A stretch of DNA of 64,000 bases, from contig JBLNDJ010000060.1 of assembly GCA_050261515.1 (NCBI GenBank), forward strand, positions 1 to 64,000, written 5' to 3'. Shown here one piece after another: positions 26,097 through 35,587 of the stretch (positions are counted from its first letter, which is position 1; every line of letters starts with the position of its first letter). The position numbers were made by a program, and so were the translations under genes. This DNA is from JBLNDJ01 sp050261515 (GTDB taxonomy: Bacteria; Acidobacteriota; Terriglobia; Bryobacterales; Bryobacteraceae). A model generated the notes under the pieces. The model worked only from the letters and a program-made list of their open reading frames with translations, had not been told where the DNA came from and made no database searches.

Positions 26097-27938
26097 ATGC
26101 GATCCATGACTCGCGGAAAACAGCAGGTCCTCTACAATTTCCTCCCTGGCCGGACCTTCGACTTTGAGAAGGTATCCGTCATCGCGCGCGTCGATGTCAT
26201 TCGTGGCACCGCCGTCAACGACCTCAATATGGCGATGGTCTTACTGAAGGTCGCTGAACAGGCGCGGGCCTGGCAAAGCGACCTGCGTCCGGTGCTCCGG
26301 GACGATGTACTGCGCGATCCATCCCGGTTCGTGCTCGTCGAACCCGAAGAAGTCCGTTCGTCGCTTTTTCCGAACGTGTTCTGGTGTCAGAACCGCTCCT
26401 GCGGCATCGTCTTGGACCGGACGGGACGCAGCCTTCCGCAAACCAACCGGTGCCCGGTTTGCAGAACCGGCAAGCTTCTTCAGGTGCGATGGGTCCGCGT
26501 GCACCGCTGCGGCGCCATAGCGCCGCTCATTCCACCCTCCTGCCGCCGCTGCGGCAACAATTTCCGGATGGCGCTCGACACCCGCGGCAGCGAACGCCTC
26601 TCCAACTTCCGTTGGGTCTGCCGCTCCTGCGGCACGGCGCAAACGCTCTTCTCGGGACGATGCAGCGCGTGTCAATGGCCGGGTAACGATCCAAAACTGC
26701 GGAACATGGACGTTGAGGTTCATCGCGCGGGGCGCACCTTCTATGCCCACACAGCAGTGCTGCTGAACACTCCGAACCGTGAGTTGAACAGCTTCCTCGC
26801 GGTAAACGGCTGGCAATATATCGCTGCGGCCAAGTATCTCGGCCTGCCGGGCGTCGGCAATCGGCCTTTGAGCAGCTTCACCCCTTCGACTGCCGGTGGT
26901 GGTGGGACCGACGCTACCCTATCCGGGTCGGATGTCGAGAGTCTGCTAGCGCGGCAGGCCAGAAATGAACTGACGCCGGAGCAAATGGCTCAGGAACTCG
27001 CGGGGCTCGTGCAGCGGCGCCGGCGTGAACAGAGCGCTGGAAACCCCACCGCCATCATGCAGGATCTGGTCGCCATGACCGGCGTGCCGGCCCAGGTCTG
27101 GGAGGACGCGGGCCAGGACATGCTGGAGGCTTTGCTGCCCTTTGAGATTGGTCGTCCGGTCGGGCTCCTCGATGCAGGAGCGCCCGCCGGAGGGCGCGCC
27201 GCCGCCGTCGGCCTGCGATTCGAAAACGTCTTCCTCTATTCGGACTTTCCCATTGTCACCGCCACCTACGGGTTCACCCGGACCGCGTACACTCCCAACG
27301 ACTGCCGTCTCAACGCCTTCCCCGCCGATCCGAATTTTTCCGGACGTCTGCCCATCTTCGTCGACCGAATTCAGGCGGACGCCATATCCATCCGGCTGGA
27401 CCCAGAGGCCGTGCTTCAGTGGCTCCGCGCGAACGGCCTGTCGCCGACCGTTCCGGCCGGGTCCGACCCCGCCATGTCCGCGCGCTCCTACTTCGTCCAA
27501 CTGTTCGCGGGAGCCAATCTGCGCGAAACAATCACCGGCAACGACGAACTGCGTCTCGTTTTCGGCCTTCTGCACTCGCTGGCGCATCTTTGCGTGCGAC
27601 AGGCGGCCGTCTTGTGCGGCCTGGATATGACCAGCATTTCGGAGTACATTCTGCCGCGCGTCTTGACCATCTCAATCTACTGCAATCACCGGTTCGGAGC
27701 CACGATCGGTGCACTGACCGCGTTGTACGAACAGTCTTTAACGGAGTGGCTGCAGTCCGTCCAGACCCAAAGCCAGTGCATTTACGATCCTGTTTGCCGG
27801 GACCGTGATGGAGCCTGCCACGCCTGCACCCATCTTGCCGAGACCAGTTGCCGCTACTTCAATTTGAACCTGAACCGGGCCTTCCTTTTTGGCGGGGTAG
27901 ACCCGATCCTTCAACGGCGTATCGTGGGTTACTTCTAG
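26097..27938 (+). CDS. drmB: DrmB-like DUF1998 protein of DISARM
   Basis: A 613-residue protein. The N-terminal 210 residues hold several zinc-ribbon pairs (CQNRSCG, CPVCRTG, CRRCGNNF, CRSCGTAQ, CSACQ). The C-terminal DUF1998 domain contains LRLVFGLLHSLAHLCVRQAAVLCG and a final Cys-rich region (CIYDPVCRDRDGACHACTHLAETSC). DrmB is the partner of DrmA in the DISARM core and contributes to DNA binding. ATG at 26097 is chosen because GGAG lies at a good distance; TTG at 26091 and ATG at 26106 are alternatives. It follows drmA by 15 bases and precedes drmC by 8 bases. Confidence 0.88.
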   Translation: MRSMTRGKQQVLYNFLPGRTFDFEKVSVIARVDVIRGTAVNDLNMAMVLLKVAEQARAWQSDLRPVLRDDVLRDPSRFVLVEPEEVRSSLFPNVFWCQNRSCGIVLDRTGRSLPQTNRCPVCRTGKLLQVRWVRVHRCGAIAPLIPPSCRRCGNNFRMALDTRGSERLSNFRWVCRSCGTAQTLFSGRCSACQWPGNDPKLRNMDVEVHRAGRTFYAHTAVLLNTPNRELNSFLAVNGWQYIAAAKYLGLPGVGNRPLSSFTPSTAGGGGTDATLSGSDVESLLARQARNELTPEQMAQELAGLVQRRRREQSAGNPTAIMQDLVAMTGVPAQVWEDAGQDMLEALLPFEIGRPVGLLDAGAPAGGRAAAVGLRFENVFLYSDFPIVTATYGFTRTAYTPNDCRLNAFPADPNFSGRLPIFVDRIQADAISIRLDPEAVLQWLRANGLSPTVPAGSDPAMSARSYFVQLFAGANLRETITGNDELRLVFGLLHSLAHLCVRQAAVLCGLDMTSISEYILPRVLTISIYCNHRFGATIGALTALYEQSLTEWLQSVQTQSQCIYDPVCRDRDGACHACTHLAETSCRYFNLNLNRAFLFGGVDPILQRRIVGYF

Positions 27939-27946
27939 TTTCTCGA

Positions 27947-28501
27947 ATGTCCATCGACTCCAGTGCGGAAAACGCCTCGTCGACAGTGCTCGTAATCACG
28001 GCTCCTGTCGAGATGATCGGAACATTGGCTTACTCCGCCCGCTGCAGGCAGACACTCGGTGTTCTTACTGAGCTCATCGCAACTGCGTCAGACCGACTTA
28101 TCATCTCCGCGCCGTTCCTGCAGCTTGGGGTTGGGACACAGACCGGCGTTGTGGACGCAGCCCTGAGAGCTGCGCTCCAGCGCGGGGTTACAGTCGAACT
28201 CGTTTCGACAGGGCAGAGTCTTTCCAGGCTCGACATCAGCTCTCTGCGACAAGCCAGCCTGGGATGCTTGCGGATCTTTCAACCCACAACCAACGTCCTG
28301 GATCCGAAGAGCCTGGGGTCCCACGCGAAATTCTGTGTATCAGACGGAGTAGCAGCATATATCGGGAGCGCGAATCTTACGGGTGCCGGTCTCTCGGGCC
28401 ACATCGAGCTTGGCGTGTTGGTGCGTGGCCCCCTTGCTACACAGGTCGAGGAGTTTTGGATGCTCTGCCAACAGCTCGGCTTGTTTGCCGAAGTCCTGTG
28501 A
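27947..28501 (+). CDS. drmC: DrmC-like phospholipase-D-fold nuclease
   Basis: A 184-residue protein with one HKD motif: H126-x-K128-x4-D133 (SHAKFCVSD), G-S-A-N at 140-143 and the downstream E154. PLD-fold nucleases with a single HKD act as dimers. DrmC is the third DISARM core gene; family members are usually nearer 230-250 residues, so this one is short at the N-terminus. The start at 27947 sits 8 bases after the drmB stop. A hairpin (28509-28540) follows immediately and probably closes the operon. Confidence 0.8.
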   Translation: MSIDSSAENASSTVLVITAPVEMIGTLAYSARCRQTLGVLTELIATASDRLIISAPFLQLGVGTQTGVVDAALRAALQRGVTVELVSTGQSLSRLDISSLRQASLGCLRIFQPTTNVLDPKSLGSHAKFCVSDGVAAYIGSANLTGAGLSGHIELGVLVRGPLATQVEEFWMLCQQLGLFAEVL

Positions 28502-28508
28502 CGCGCCC

Positions 28509-28540
28509 ACCAGAGTTTTCGGTGTGTGTTCAACTCTGGT
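28509..28540. terminator. long hairpin after drmC
   Basis: Perfect 9-bp inverted repeat ACCAGAGTT / AACTCTGGT with a 14-base loop, starting 8 bases after the drmC stop. There is no U-tract. It most likely marks the end of the DISARM-like transcript, which separates it from the DUF6361 operon starting 132 bases later. Confidence 0.5.
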
Positions 28541-28672
28541 ATGGACGGCTATAGGATGACGATGATGGTCAATTGGTGTCTCGTGGTTGTGCTGAAACAG
28601 GCTGTTGAGGTGAATGGCCTCAAGGTGTCGCCGCAGTTAGGAGCGGCACAGATGTATAGATCCTAGGGCGAC

Positions 28673-29869
28673 ATGGAATCTACCCTCGCATGGCTTGACT
28701 TCAACGCCGCCGAGCGTGAACGGACACAGCGTGTCCTCGCGATGTTCGAGGAGCGCGAAACCCGTGACGAACTGGGACTGGGTGCGATCCGGGATTCGTT
28801 TTCGGATCACCTGTTTCCTGGCACCAGCACGATCCAAACCCGACTCCGCTATCTGTTCTTCGTCCCGTGGATCTACCTCCGGCTGGAGAAGCAACGGGTG
28901 CCGTCCCGCGAAATTGCAGCCAAAGCCCGAAAGCTGGAGGTCTCGCTCACGGAACCCCTCCTCGCCGAGACGGACAACGCCGGTGTCTTTGGCCGGTTGG
29001 CGAAGGGCGAACTAAAGCGGCTCCCCAGTTCGGTCTATTGGGCCGGCCTCAGGCTCTACGGCATCTGCCTGTACCCCGGCGGCCGGGAAGATTACCAACG
29101 GGACATGGACGCCATCTACCGCCGGCGTGACCGCGCCAGGCAGGAGACAGACGGGGACCGGGAACCATATCAGTTCACTTGGCATCCGAAACTGCCGGCG
29201 GCTCCCGCCGATTTTCCGGAGCATCCCACGTTTCGATTGACTCGCGAGGAGGCACAGTTCTTTCGCGACTGCTTGATGGGGCCGGCTTGCCGGAATAGTC
29301 TGCTGACACACCTGGCCTGGCATTGCGACCCAACCGACGTGGAGTTCCCGTGGGCGCACCCTCGGCTCGCCTCCTTCTCTGACCTGCATCGCCAACTGCT
29401 GGAACACGGACGCCTTTTTGCGCAGACGATGCAAGGAGCCGCAATCCTATACAACCTGTTACTGGCAGAGGCAGGGTCGCGCGATGAACTGGCTGCTGGA
29501 TACGCTGACGAGTTCCGAGACTGGTCCAACAATCTGGCGGCCGAGAGGCGACGGATTCGTGAATGGGACATGCACGCCTTGTGGGAGATCGCTCGGCACC
29601 CAAACCATAGCATCACCTTATGGGCACGAGAGTTCGTCGAGAGCTGGGTCCGGCTGTGGCTCGATCACGGCGCTGCCCTGTGGAAACGCGAGGATGCCAG
29701 GCACCTCATCCGTAACCGGGAGATGCGGCTCAAGGGCCCGCGTTCGCGTTTCCTGAATCGGCGCGCGCTGGAGCAGTGGGGCGGCGAAGCCGGCCTGCGC
29801 CCGATGTCCTTCCGCTGGTACAACGCCAAGACATTTCTCTACGACCTTGCGGAGGGGTTGAAGGCATGA
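28673..29869 (+). CDS. DUF6361 family protein
   Basis: A 398-residue protein. The N-terminus (LAWLDFNAAERERTQRVLAM, then ETRDELGLGAIRDSFSDHLF and PGTSTIQTRLRYLFFVPWIY) is characteristic of DUF6361. The body is helical with many Arg/Trp residues; no catalytic motif is visible. Its function is unknown. It is the first gene of a coupled three-gene operon: its stop overlaps the start of the PLD-like gene (ATGA), which in turn overlaps the helicase gene. The set recurs as a unit in my recollection of such loci, which argues for a shared defence role. Confidence 0.78.
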   Translation: MESTLAWLDFNAAERERTQRVLAMFEERETRDELGLGAIRDSFSDHLFPGTSTIQTRLRYLFFVPWIYLRLEKQRVPSREIAAKARKLEVSLTEPLLAETDNAGVFGRLAKGELKRLPSSVYWAGLRLYGICLYPGGREDYQRDMDAIYRRRDRARQETDGDREPYQFTWHPKLPAAPADFPEHPTFRLTREEAQFFRDCLMGPACRNSLLTHLAWHCDPTDVEFPWAHPRLASFSDLHRQLLEHGRLFAQTMQGAAILYNLLLAEAGSRDELAAGYADEFRDWSNNLAAERRRIREWDMHALWEIARHPNHSITLWAREFVESWVRLWLDHGAALWKREDARHLIRNREMRLKGPRSRFLNRRALEQWGGEAGLRPMSFRWYNAKTFLYDLAEGLKA

Positions 29870-31680
29870 TGCTTGAGCCCAACAACCGCTTCCTGCTGAC
29901 GCAGGCGTTTCGCGCTCCGGCCGGGTACCATTTCCACTCGGGGATCGCGACCACTTACTCGCTCGATCTCACCACTCTCCTGGGTGCCACCGTGCATCTC
30001 TCCATGTTCGGCGACGACAGCACCGGCGAAGAGTACCGAAATGGCATCGCACTGCTGGAAGCGCTCCGACGAACTTCTGGTCGCCTTACCGTGTATTGCC
30101 AGACCGGGCAGATCGTCGTTCCCAGAATGGCCCACGTTCTCTACGGCCTCCTGGAACCGATGGTGGTGCCCGTGACGGCGCCGCTCGGCGGCGTCTTTCA
30201 CCCCAAGCTCATCATCTTGCGCTTTGAACCAGCGATCTCTGGCCAGCCCGTGGTGTTTCGAACGTTGGTCATGTCCCGCAATCTCACCTACGACCGGTCC
30301 TGGGATGTTGTGTTGGCAATGGAAGGCTCTCCGACGGGACGAAACCGGCGCGAGAACGAGAGCCTCCGCGACCTGGTGGCGGCACTCCCAGGAATGGCAG
30401 CGGTCTCAGTGCCCCCGGCCAGACAACAACAGGCGGAGTCAATTGCCGAGGAAGTGCATACCGTTGAGTGGATGTTGCCGGATGGATTCGAGACACTCTG
30501 GTTCGAAACGCTCGGACTGCGGCCGAGGCGTTGGCGATTCCCGCAAAGTCAGAGGCTTGCGGTAATCTCTCCCTTCGTCTCAGAGGAGGGACTGCGGGCG
30601 CTTTCGGATTCGACCAATGATGCCGTGGCGCTCATTTCCCGGCCGGAAGAACTGGACAAGCTGGCGGGTTCCACGCGCCAGCGTTTTCAACAGAACCTGG
30701 TTCTACGTGAGGCACTTGAAAGTGAGGACGGCGAGGATACTCCCGATGGGACGAGCGTGCTGCGCGGCCTGCACGCAAAAGTCTACATCGCCACCAACGG
30801 GTGGGATACAAGCATCTTTCTGGGATCGGCCAATGCGACCAAGGCCGCCATCGTCGATTGCATCAACGTCGAACTCCTGGCAGGTCTCACGGGCAAGAAG
30901 AGCAAGGTGAAGGGAATCGACGAGTTGCTCTCGGCACAGGGCCTCGGGAACGCCCTGGAGCCCTACACGCCCGGTGACCCGCCGGCTGAAGAAGCTGAGA
31001 TCGTTGTGGCCCGTGAACGCCTGGAGGAAGCACGTGGACTCCTGAGTAAAGCAGCACTGCGGCTTTCCTGTCGGGGACAGAAAGATGCCTGGCAGCTGAC
31101 CCTCATTCCGCCCGGCCCGGTTTCCCTGCGAGGCATTTCCAGTGCAAGAGCTTGGCCTATCAGCCTCCGTCCCGAGCACTCCGTCGATGCGATGCCGCTT
31201 GAACACGGTTGCCCGGTGGCCCTGCCGACGTGTTCGTTGGCTGCCGTCACGGGATTTGTTGCCTTTGAACTGGCGTCGGAGCCTGCGGCTGAGCGGTGCT
31301 GCTTTGTTCTGAACCTGCCGGTCGATGGGCTGCCGGAGGAGCGCAGAGCGGCGGTCGTGCGCACGATCGTAGCGAACCGTGAGGGCTTCTTGAAATACCT
31401 GCTCTTCCTGTTGGCGGACTTTGAAGAGGATGGCCTACCAAACGAACTCCTCCTTGCGGTTTCCGGCGATGAGGCGTCAAGAGGTTACCGGCTCCAGGAT
31501 GCGTTTCCGCTGCTGGAGGAGATGACCCGGGCGTTGAGCCGGGATCCTGCAAGACTCCGTTCAATCAAGTCTCTGATCGACGATCTGAATCGATCGGGCG
31601 ATGGCGACAATCTCGTCCCGCCGGAGTTCATGGATCTCTGGCGAGTGTACGAGGCTGTGCTGCAGGAGGTGGAGCGATGA
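29866..31680 (+). CDS. phospholipase-D-like protein with two incomplete HKD sites
   Basis: A 604-residue protein with two PLD-like half-sites: FHPKLIILRF with H112, and LHAKVYIATNGW with H303 followed by FLGSANAT. In both, H-x-K is kept but the Asp expected five residues after Lys is missing. The C-terminal half (about 370-604) is of unknown fold. ATG at 29866 gives a 4-base overlap with DUF6361; the next codon is also ATG. Likely a nuclease or nucleic-acid-binding subunit working with the neighbouring helicase; loss of the Asp leaves catalytic competence open. Confidence 0.75.
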   Translation: MMLEPNNRFLLTQAFRAPAGYHFHSGIATTYSLDLTTLLGATVHLSMFGDDSTGEEYRNGIALLEALRRTSGRLTVYCQTGQIVVPRMAHVLYGLLEPMVVPVTAPLGGVFHPKLIILRFEPAISGQPVVFRTLVMSRNLTYDRSWDVVLAMEGSPTGRNRRENESLRDLVAALPGMAAVSVPPARQQQAESIAEEVHTVEWMLPDGFETLWFETLGLRPRRWRFPQSQRLAVISPFVSEEGLRALSDSTNDAVALISRPEELDKLAGSTRQRFQQNLVLREALESEDGEDTPDGTSVLRGLHAKVYIATNGWDTSIFLGSANATKAAIVDCINVELLAGLTGKKSKVKGIDELLSAQGLGNALEPYTPGDPPAEEAEIVVARERLEEARGLLSKAALRLSCRGQKDAWQLTLIPPGPVSLRGISSARAWPISLRPEHSVDAMPLEHGCPVALPTCSLAAVTGFVAFELASEPAAERCCFVLNLPVDGLPEERRAAVVRTIVANREGFLKYLLFLLADFEEDGLPNELLLAVSGDEASRGYRLQDAFPLLEEMTRALSRDPARLRSIKSLIDDLNRSGDGDNLVPPEFMDLWRVYEAVLQEVER

Positions 31681-34600
31681 GTGATCGCTTGGCTGTGGCG
31701 CCGATCCTCAGCAGACTCCGGGATTTCCAGCGCAGAACCGTTGAGTACGTCTTCCAGCGCATGTACCTGGACCAGGAGCGCGCGACGCGGTTCCTGGTGG
31801 CCGATGAGGTGGGTCTAGGCAAGACGATGGTGGCTCGAGGCATCATCGCCAAGACTATTCGGCACTTGGAGGAGCAAGGGGTCGAACGGATCGACATCAT
31901 CTACGTTTGTTCGAATGCGGCCATAGCCAATCAGAACCTTAACAGGCTGAACGTCTATGGGAATCGCCACTTCTCGATGGCTACCCGTTTGACTCTGCTG
32001 CCCGCTCACCTGAAGGGGCTCAAGGCGAACCGCATCAATTTCGTCAGTTTCACGCCAGGCACGACATTCGATCTGAAGAATCGCAGCGGCGTTATGGAGG
32101 AGCGCCGCGTGCTCTACCACATGCTGCGCGAGGAGTTCGACCTGAGCCGTACGGGGCTTCTGAACCTCCTTCAAGGCACGGCAGGGAAGGACCGCTGGCG
32201 CGTGTATGCCGACCAGCAAATCGAACTCGATCGGCACCTGGAGCGCCTCTTTCAACAGAAGTTGCGCCAGGATCGAGGGTTGCTGGCCAAGCTCCGAGAG
32301 ACGGCTGAAGAATTTCATCGGCATCGCGATTTCAGTTGGGATGAGTCCAACCGCCGTTACCAAGTGATCTCGGGACTGCGCCGTACTTTGGCGCGCGTCT
32401 GTGTCGATGCGCTGGAGCCGGATCTGGTTATTCTCGATGAATTCCAGCGCTTCAAACAGCTTCTCCACGGTGACGACGACGCGGCGCAGTTGGCACAGGC
32501 TCTCTTTGATCACCCCGAAGTCCGAGTCCTGCTTCTGTCGGCGACGCCCTACAAGATGCTGACCTTGCACCACGAGACCGACGAGGACCACTACGAGGAC
32601 TTTCACCGGACGCTCGAGTTCCTGCTTGGCAGCAAACAAGCCGTCGCGGAGGTGGCGAGCAACTTGGATCGATTCCGGCGCGCCCTTCACGGGCTTGGCC
32701 AGGGGTCTGAGGAGGAGGCGGAGCAAAGCAGGTCCGCGATCGAGAATGGACTACGGCGTGTAATCGTGCGGACCGAGCGTGTGCCCGCGACGGAGCAGCG
32801 CGACGCGATGCTCTCAGAGCCGACCATCGCGGCGCATCTGCAGCCGGCCGACCTCAAACAGGCGATTGTAGTTGACCAAATCGCGAAGGCGCTGAAATCT
32901 TGGGATGCGATTGAGTACTGGAAATCAAGCCCGTATCTCCTGAACGTGATGAAGGAGTACGAGATGAAACGGCTCCTCCGGGCACAAATGAAGCGCCCTT
33001 CACAGGAACTAGTGGATGCGCTGGCGCGCGCTCAGAACCAACTGCTGCGCCGCGGTCACTTTGAACGGTATCGCGAGTTGGACCCGGCGAACGGCCGATT
33101 GAGGAGCCTGATGGACGCTACCGTCAACCAAGGGCAGTGGCGGCTCCTTTGGCTTCCCCCATCACTTCCGTATTGGCAACCCACTGGCGCATATGCGGAC
33201 CAGCCGAGCATGACCAAGGCCCTCGTATTCTCGGCCTGGCAAGTGGTTCCGGACGCGATCGCCATGTTTTGCTCCTACGAAGCGGAGCGGCGAATGCTAG
33301 GCCAGGAGCGAAGCCGCCCCCGATACAGTTCACTCGTAAAGAGCCGCAGAGGACTACTGCGGTTTGCAGCGTCCACCGAAGACCGCCTCGCCGGGATGCC
33401 CCTCTTCTGCCTTCTCTATCCCTGCATCGCGCTCGCCGCGGACCTGGATCCACTGGCAATAGGGCTCGAGTGCGATGGTGGCGGCCTGCCGTCCATTGAT
33501 TGGGTGAAGGCGCGAGTTAAGGAGAAGATTGCTGCCATGCTGCGGCAGACCGGGTGCTGGCCGACATCTGAGGAAGGACGCGAGGATCAGAGGTGGTATT
33601 GGGCCGCGCTGGCGATTCTCGATGCCCGGCATGCTCCGTGGATAAAGGCATGGTGTTCGTCGGGCGATCCTACCGGCTGGCGGCAGGTGGGAGTCGAAGC
33701 GGACGAGGAAGCCGCTTCAGGATTCGCGCGTCACGCCGACTATTTCGCCGAGTTCATGGATGGTTCATCGGACCTCGGCCGGGCGCCCGAGGACTTGCTG
33801 GACGTGCTGGTCGAGGTGGCCCTCGCGAGTCCCGCAGTCTGCGCGCTTCGCGCGTTGAGAAGGGTCGTCCGCTGGATTGACCTTGACGACAGGGCGCTTC
33901 TGAACGCCGCCGCGCGGATCGGCGGAGGCTTCCGGACGCTTTTTAATCTTCCCGAAGTGATGGGATTGTTGAGAGCGGAAGATGGCGGGCTTCCGTACTG
34001 GCGGCGGGTCCTGCAGTACTGCCTAGAGGGTAATCTTCCTGCAGTCCTGGACGAGTACTTCCACTGGCTGCGCGAATCACTGGGCTTGGTTGACCAGAAC
34101 GCCGCCGATTCGGTGACTCAGTTAGGAGAGACTGTGTCGGAAGCCCTCTCCGTCAGGACCTCGCGGCTGGAGGTCGATCAAGTCCGGGTTGCGCCCCGGA
34201 GCGGGGCCATTTCGCTCGACCCGTTCAGCCTACGGTGCCGGTTCGCAATGCGTTTCGGCAATGTCCGCGGCGAACAGGATGACAAACTCGCCAGAACGGA
34301 GACTGTACAGAAGGCATTCAACTCTCCCTTCCGGCCGTTCATCCTTGCATCCACTTCGATCGGCCAGGAAGGGCTTGACTTCCACCCGTACTGCCACGTG
34401 GTCTACCACTGGAACTTGCCTTCCAATCCGGTCGATCTTGAGCAGCGAGAAGGAAGGGTTCACCGCTACAAAGGACATGCGATTCGCAAAAACCTAGCCC
34501 TGCGCTTTGGTTTGCGTGGGCTTCGTAGAGTGTACCGCGCTGGCGACGACCCTTGGACCAAGCTATTTGAGCTTGCCGCGGCGGAACGACTAGGCGGCAA

Positions 34601-35489
34601 GGACGACCTCGAGCCGTACTGGGTGTATCCGGTGGAAGGCGGTTCAAGCGTAGAACGGCGAGTTCCCATGCTGCCCTTCAGTAAGGAGCAGCAGCGCCTT
34701 CCAGATCTGCGGGCGAGCCTTGCGGTCTACCGCCTTGTGTTCGGGCAGCCTCGGCAGGAGGATCTGCTCTCGCACCTGAAGGGGCGGACCCCGGAGGACA
34801 TTGCCCGCTGGCGAATCTCCTTGGCGCCGCCGCCATTGACCCCAGACATTGCGCCGAGCGCCACGCCGGCGGATGTGTCCGTGACCGGCGTCCATCTGTA
34901 CTGCCGCCGATGTGGTCAAGCCGTGCCTCACCGTTGCGTCGAGTCGGACGCGGCGGAACTTCACTGGCAGTCGGGCGATCAAGTGATGTTCTTCTACTGG
35001 TCGCGGAGAAATGGGGGACCGCAGTACTGCCTAGGCGAGGTTGAGGCGGTCAATGACGGAGTGGCGGAAGTCGGCTTCCAGGACTTCAGAGGGATCCTCC
35101 GCCGCCGAGGGGGAGACCTCTTCTGGGATTCGAACTCACGCGAGCGATGTCGGCTCGTAAGCCATTGGGATCCGTCCGGTGGAGCAGCGATCGCTCTCGT
35201 TTGCGCGAAATGCGGAGGGCACTACTCACACTCCTGCAGTGTGGACCCGGTCCCGCCCTGTCACGAGTTCAAGCACGGCGAACGGATTCTCGTCGTATAT
35301 CCACCGGCCGAAGGCATCGATGCCGGCACGTTCACGGGTTCTATCGTGCGTAGCAGTGGAACAGTGGTCAGGGTGAACTTGGAATATGAGGACACATCAT
35401 GGGAGACGGTTCACTTGGCTCAGAATGGCGATGGCGGTTGGCTGGACCTGGAATACGGCGTTCCTTGCCACGTCGTGGTCCGCGAATGA
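31677..35489 (+). CDS. SNF2-like helicase with duplicated C-terminal zinc/Tudor-like repeats
   Basis: A 1,270-residue superfamily 2 ATPase. Walker A DEVGLGKT is at 43-50, the DEFQ box at 254-257, SATPYK near 287-292, and in the second RecA fold ASTSIGQEGLDFH and LEQREGRVHRYKGHA near 905-930. A long helical insertion separates the two folds (about 300-870). The C-terminal 200 residues hold two copies of one unit: a Cys/His knuckle (CRRCGQAVPHRC at about 1076; CAKCGGHYSHSC at about 1176) followed by a small beta-barrel-like stretch. It overlaps the PLD-like gene by 4 bases. It is the likely motor of the DUF6361-PLD-helicase system; DISARM class 1 also has an SNF2 helicase (DrmD), so an exchange of parts cannot be excluded. 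Confidence 0.82.
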   Translation: MSDRLAVAPILSRLRDFQRRTVEYVFQRMYLDQERATRFLVADEVGLGKTMVARGIIAKTIRHLEEQGVERIDIIYVCSNAAIANQNLNRLNVYGNRHFSMATRLTLLPAHLKGLKANRINFVSFTPGTTFDLKNRSGVMEERRVLYHMLREEFDLSRTGLLNLLQGTAGKDRWRVYADQQIELDRHLERLFQQKLRQDRGLLAKLRETAEEFHRHRDFSWDESNRRYQVISGLRRTLARVCVDALEPDLVILDEFQRFKQLLHGDDDAAQLAQALFDHPEVRVLLLSATPYKMLTLHHETDEDHYEDFHRTLEFLLGSKQAVAEVASNLDRFRRALHGLGQGSEEEAEQSRSAIENGLRRVIVRTERVPATEQRDAMLSEPTIAAHLQPADLKQAIVVDQIAKALKSWDAIEYWKSSPYLLNVMKEYEMKRLLRAQMKRPSQELVDALARAQNQLLRRGHFERYRELDPANGRLRSLMDATVNQGQWRLLWLPPSLPYWQPTGAYADQPSMTKALVFSAWQVVPDAIAMFCSYEAERRMLGQERSRPRYSSLVKSRRGLLRFAASTEDRLAGMPLFCLLYPCIALAADLDPLAIGLECDGGGLPSIDWVKARVKEKIAAMLRQTGCWPTSEEGREDQRWYWAALAILDARHAPWIKAWCSSGDPTGWRQVGVEADEEAASGFARHADYFAEFMDGSSDLGRAPEDLLDVLVEVALASPAVCALRALRRVVRWIDLDDRALLNAAARIGGGFRTLFNLPEVMGLLRAEDGGLPYWRRVLQYCLEGNLPAVLDEYFHWLRESLGLVDQNAADSVTQLGETVSEALSVRTSRLEVDQVRVAPRSGAISLDPFSLRCRFAMRFGNVRGEQDDKLARTETVQKAFNSPFRPFILASTSIGQEGLDFHPYCHVVYHWNLPSNPVDLEQREGRVHRYKGHAIRKNLALRFGLRGLRRVYRAGDDPWTKLFELAAAERLGGKDDLEPYWVYPVEGGSSVERRVPMLPFSKEQQRLPDLRASLAVYRLVFGQPRQEDLLSHLKGRTPEDIARWRISLAPPPLTPDIAPSATPADVSVTGVHLYCRRCGQAVPHRCVESDAAELHWQSGDQVMFFYWSRRNGGPQYCLGEVEAVNDGVAEVGFQDFRGILRRRGGDLFWDSNSRERCRLVSHWDPSGGAAIALVCAKCGGHYSHSCSVDPVPPCHEFKHGERILVVYPPAEGIDAGTFTGSIVRSSGTVVRVNLEYEDTSWETVHLAQNGDGGWLDLEYGVPCHVVVRE

Positions 35490-35587
35490 GCGGGCGACGT
35501 CCTTATGATCGGTACCTCGTCCTCCCCGCACGGGGCGAACCCTCGCCGGAAGGAGAATTGAGTATAACGTCAAACTGAGGAGGGCCA

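Noticed and set aside
28556..28666. 36-codon plus-strand frame between the drmC hairpin and the DUF6361 gene
   Set aside because: No ribosome binding site and repetitive start codons; more likely the leader of the DUF6361 operon.
31677..35489. Helicase as DrmD of a class 1 DISARM
   Set aside because: It is translationally coupled to the PLD-like and DUF6361 genes and separated from drmABC by a hairpin, so it is placed with the trio. The alternative is not fully excluded.
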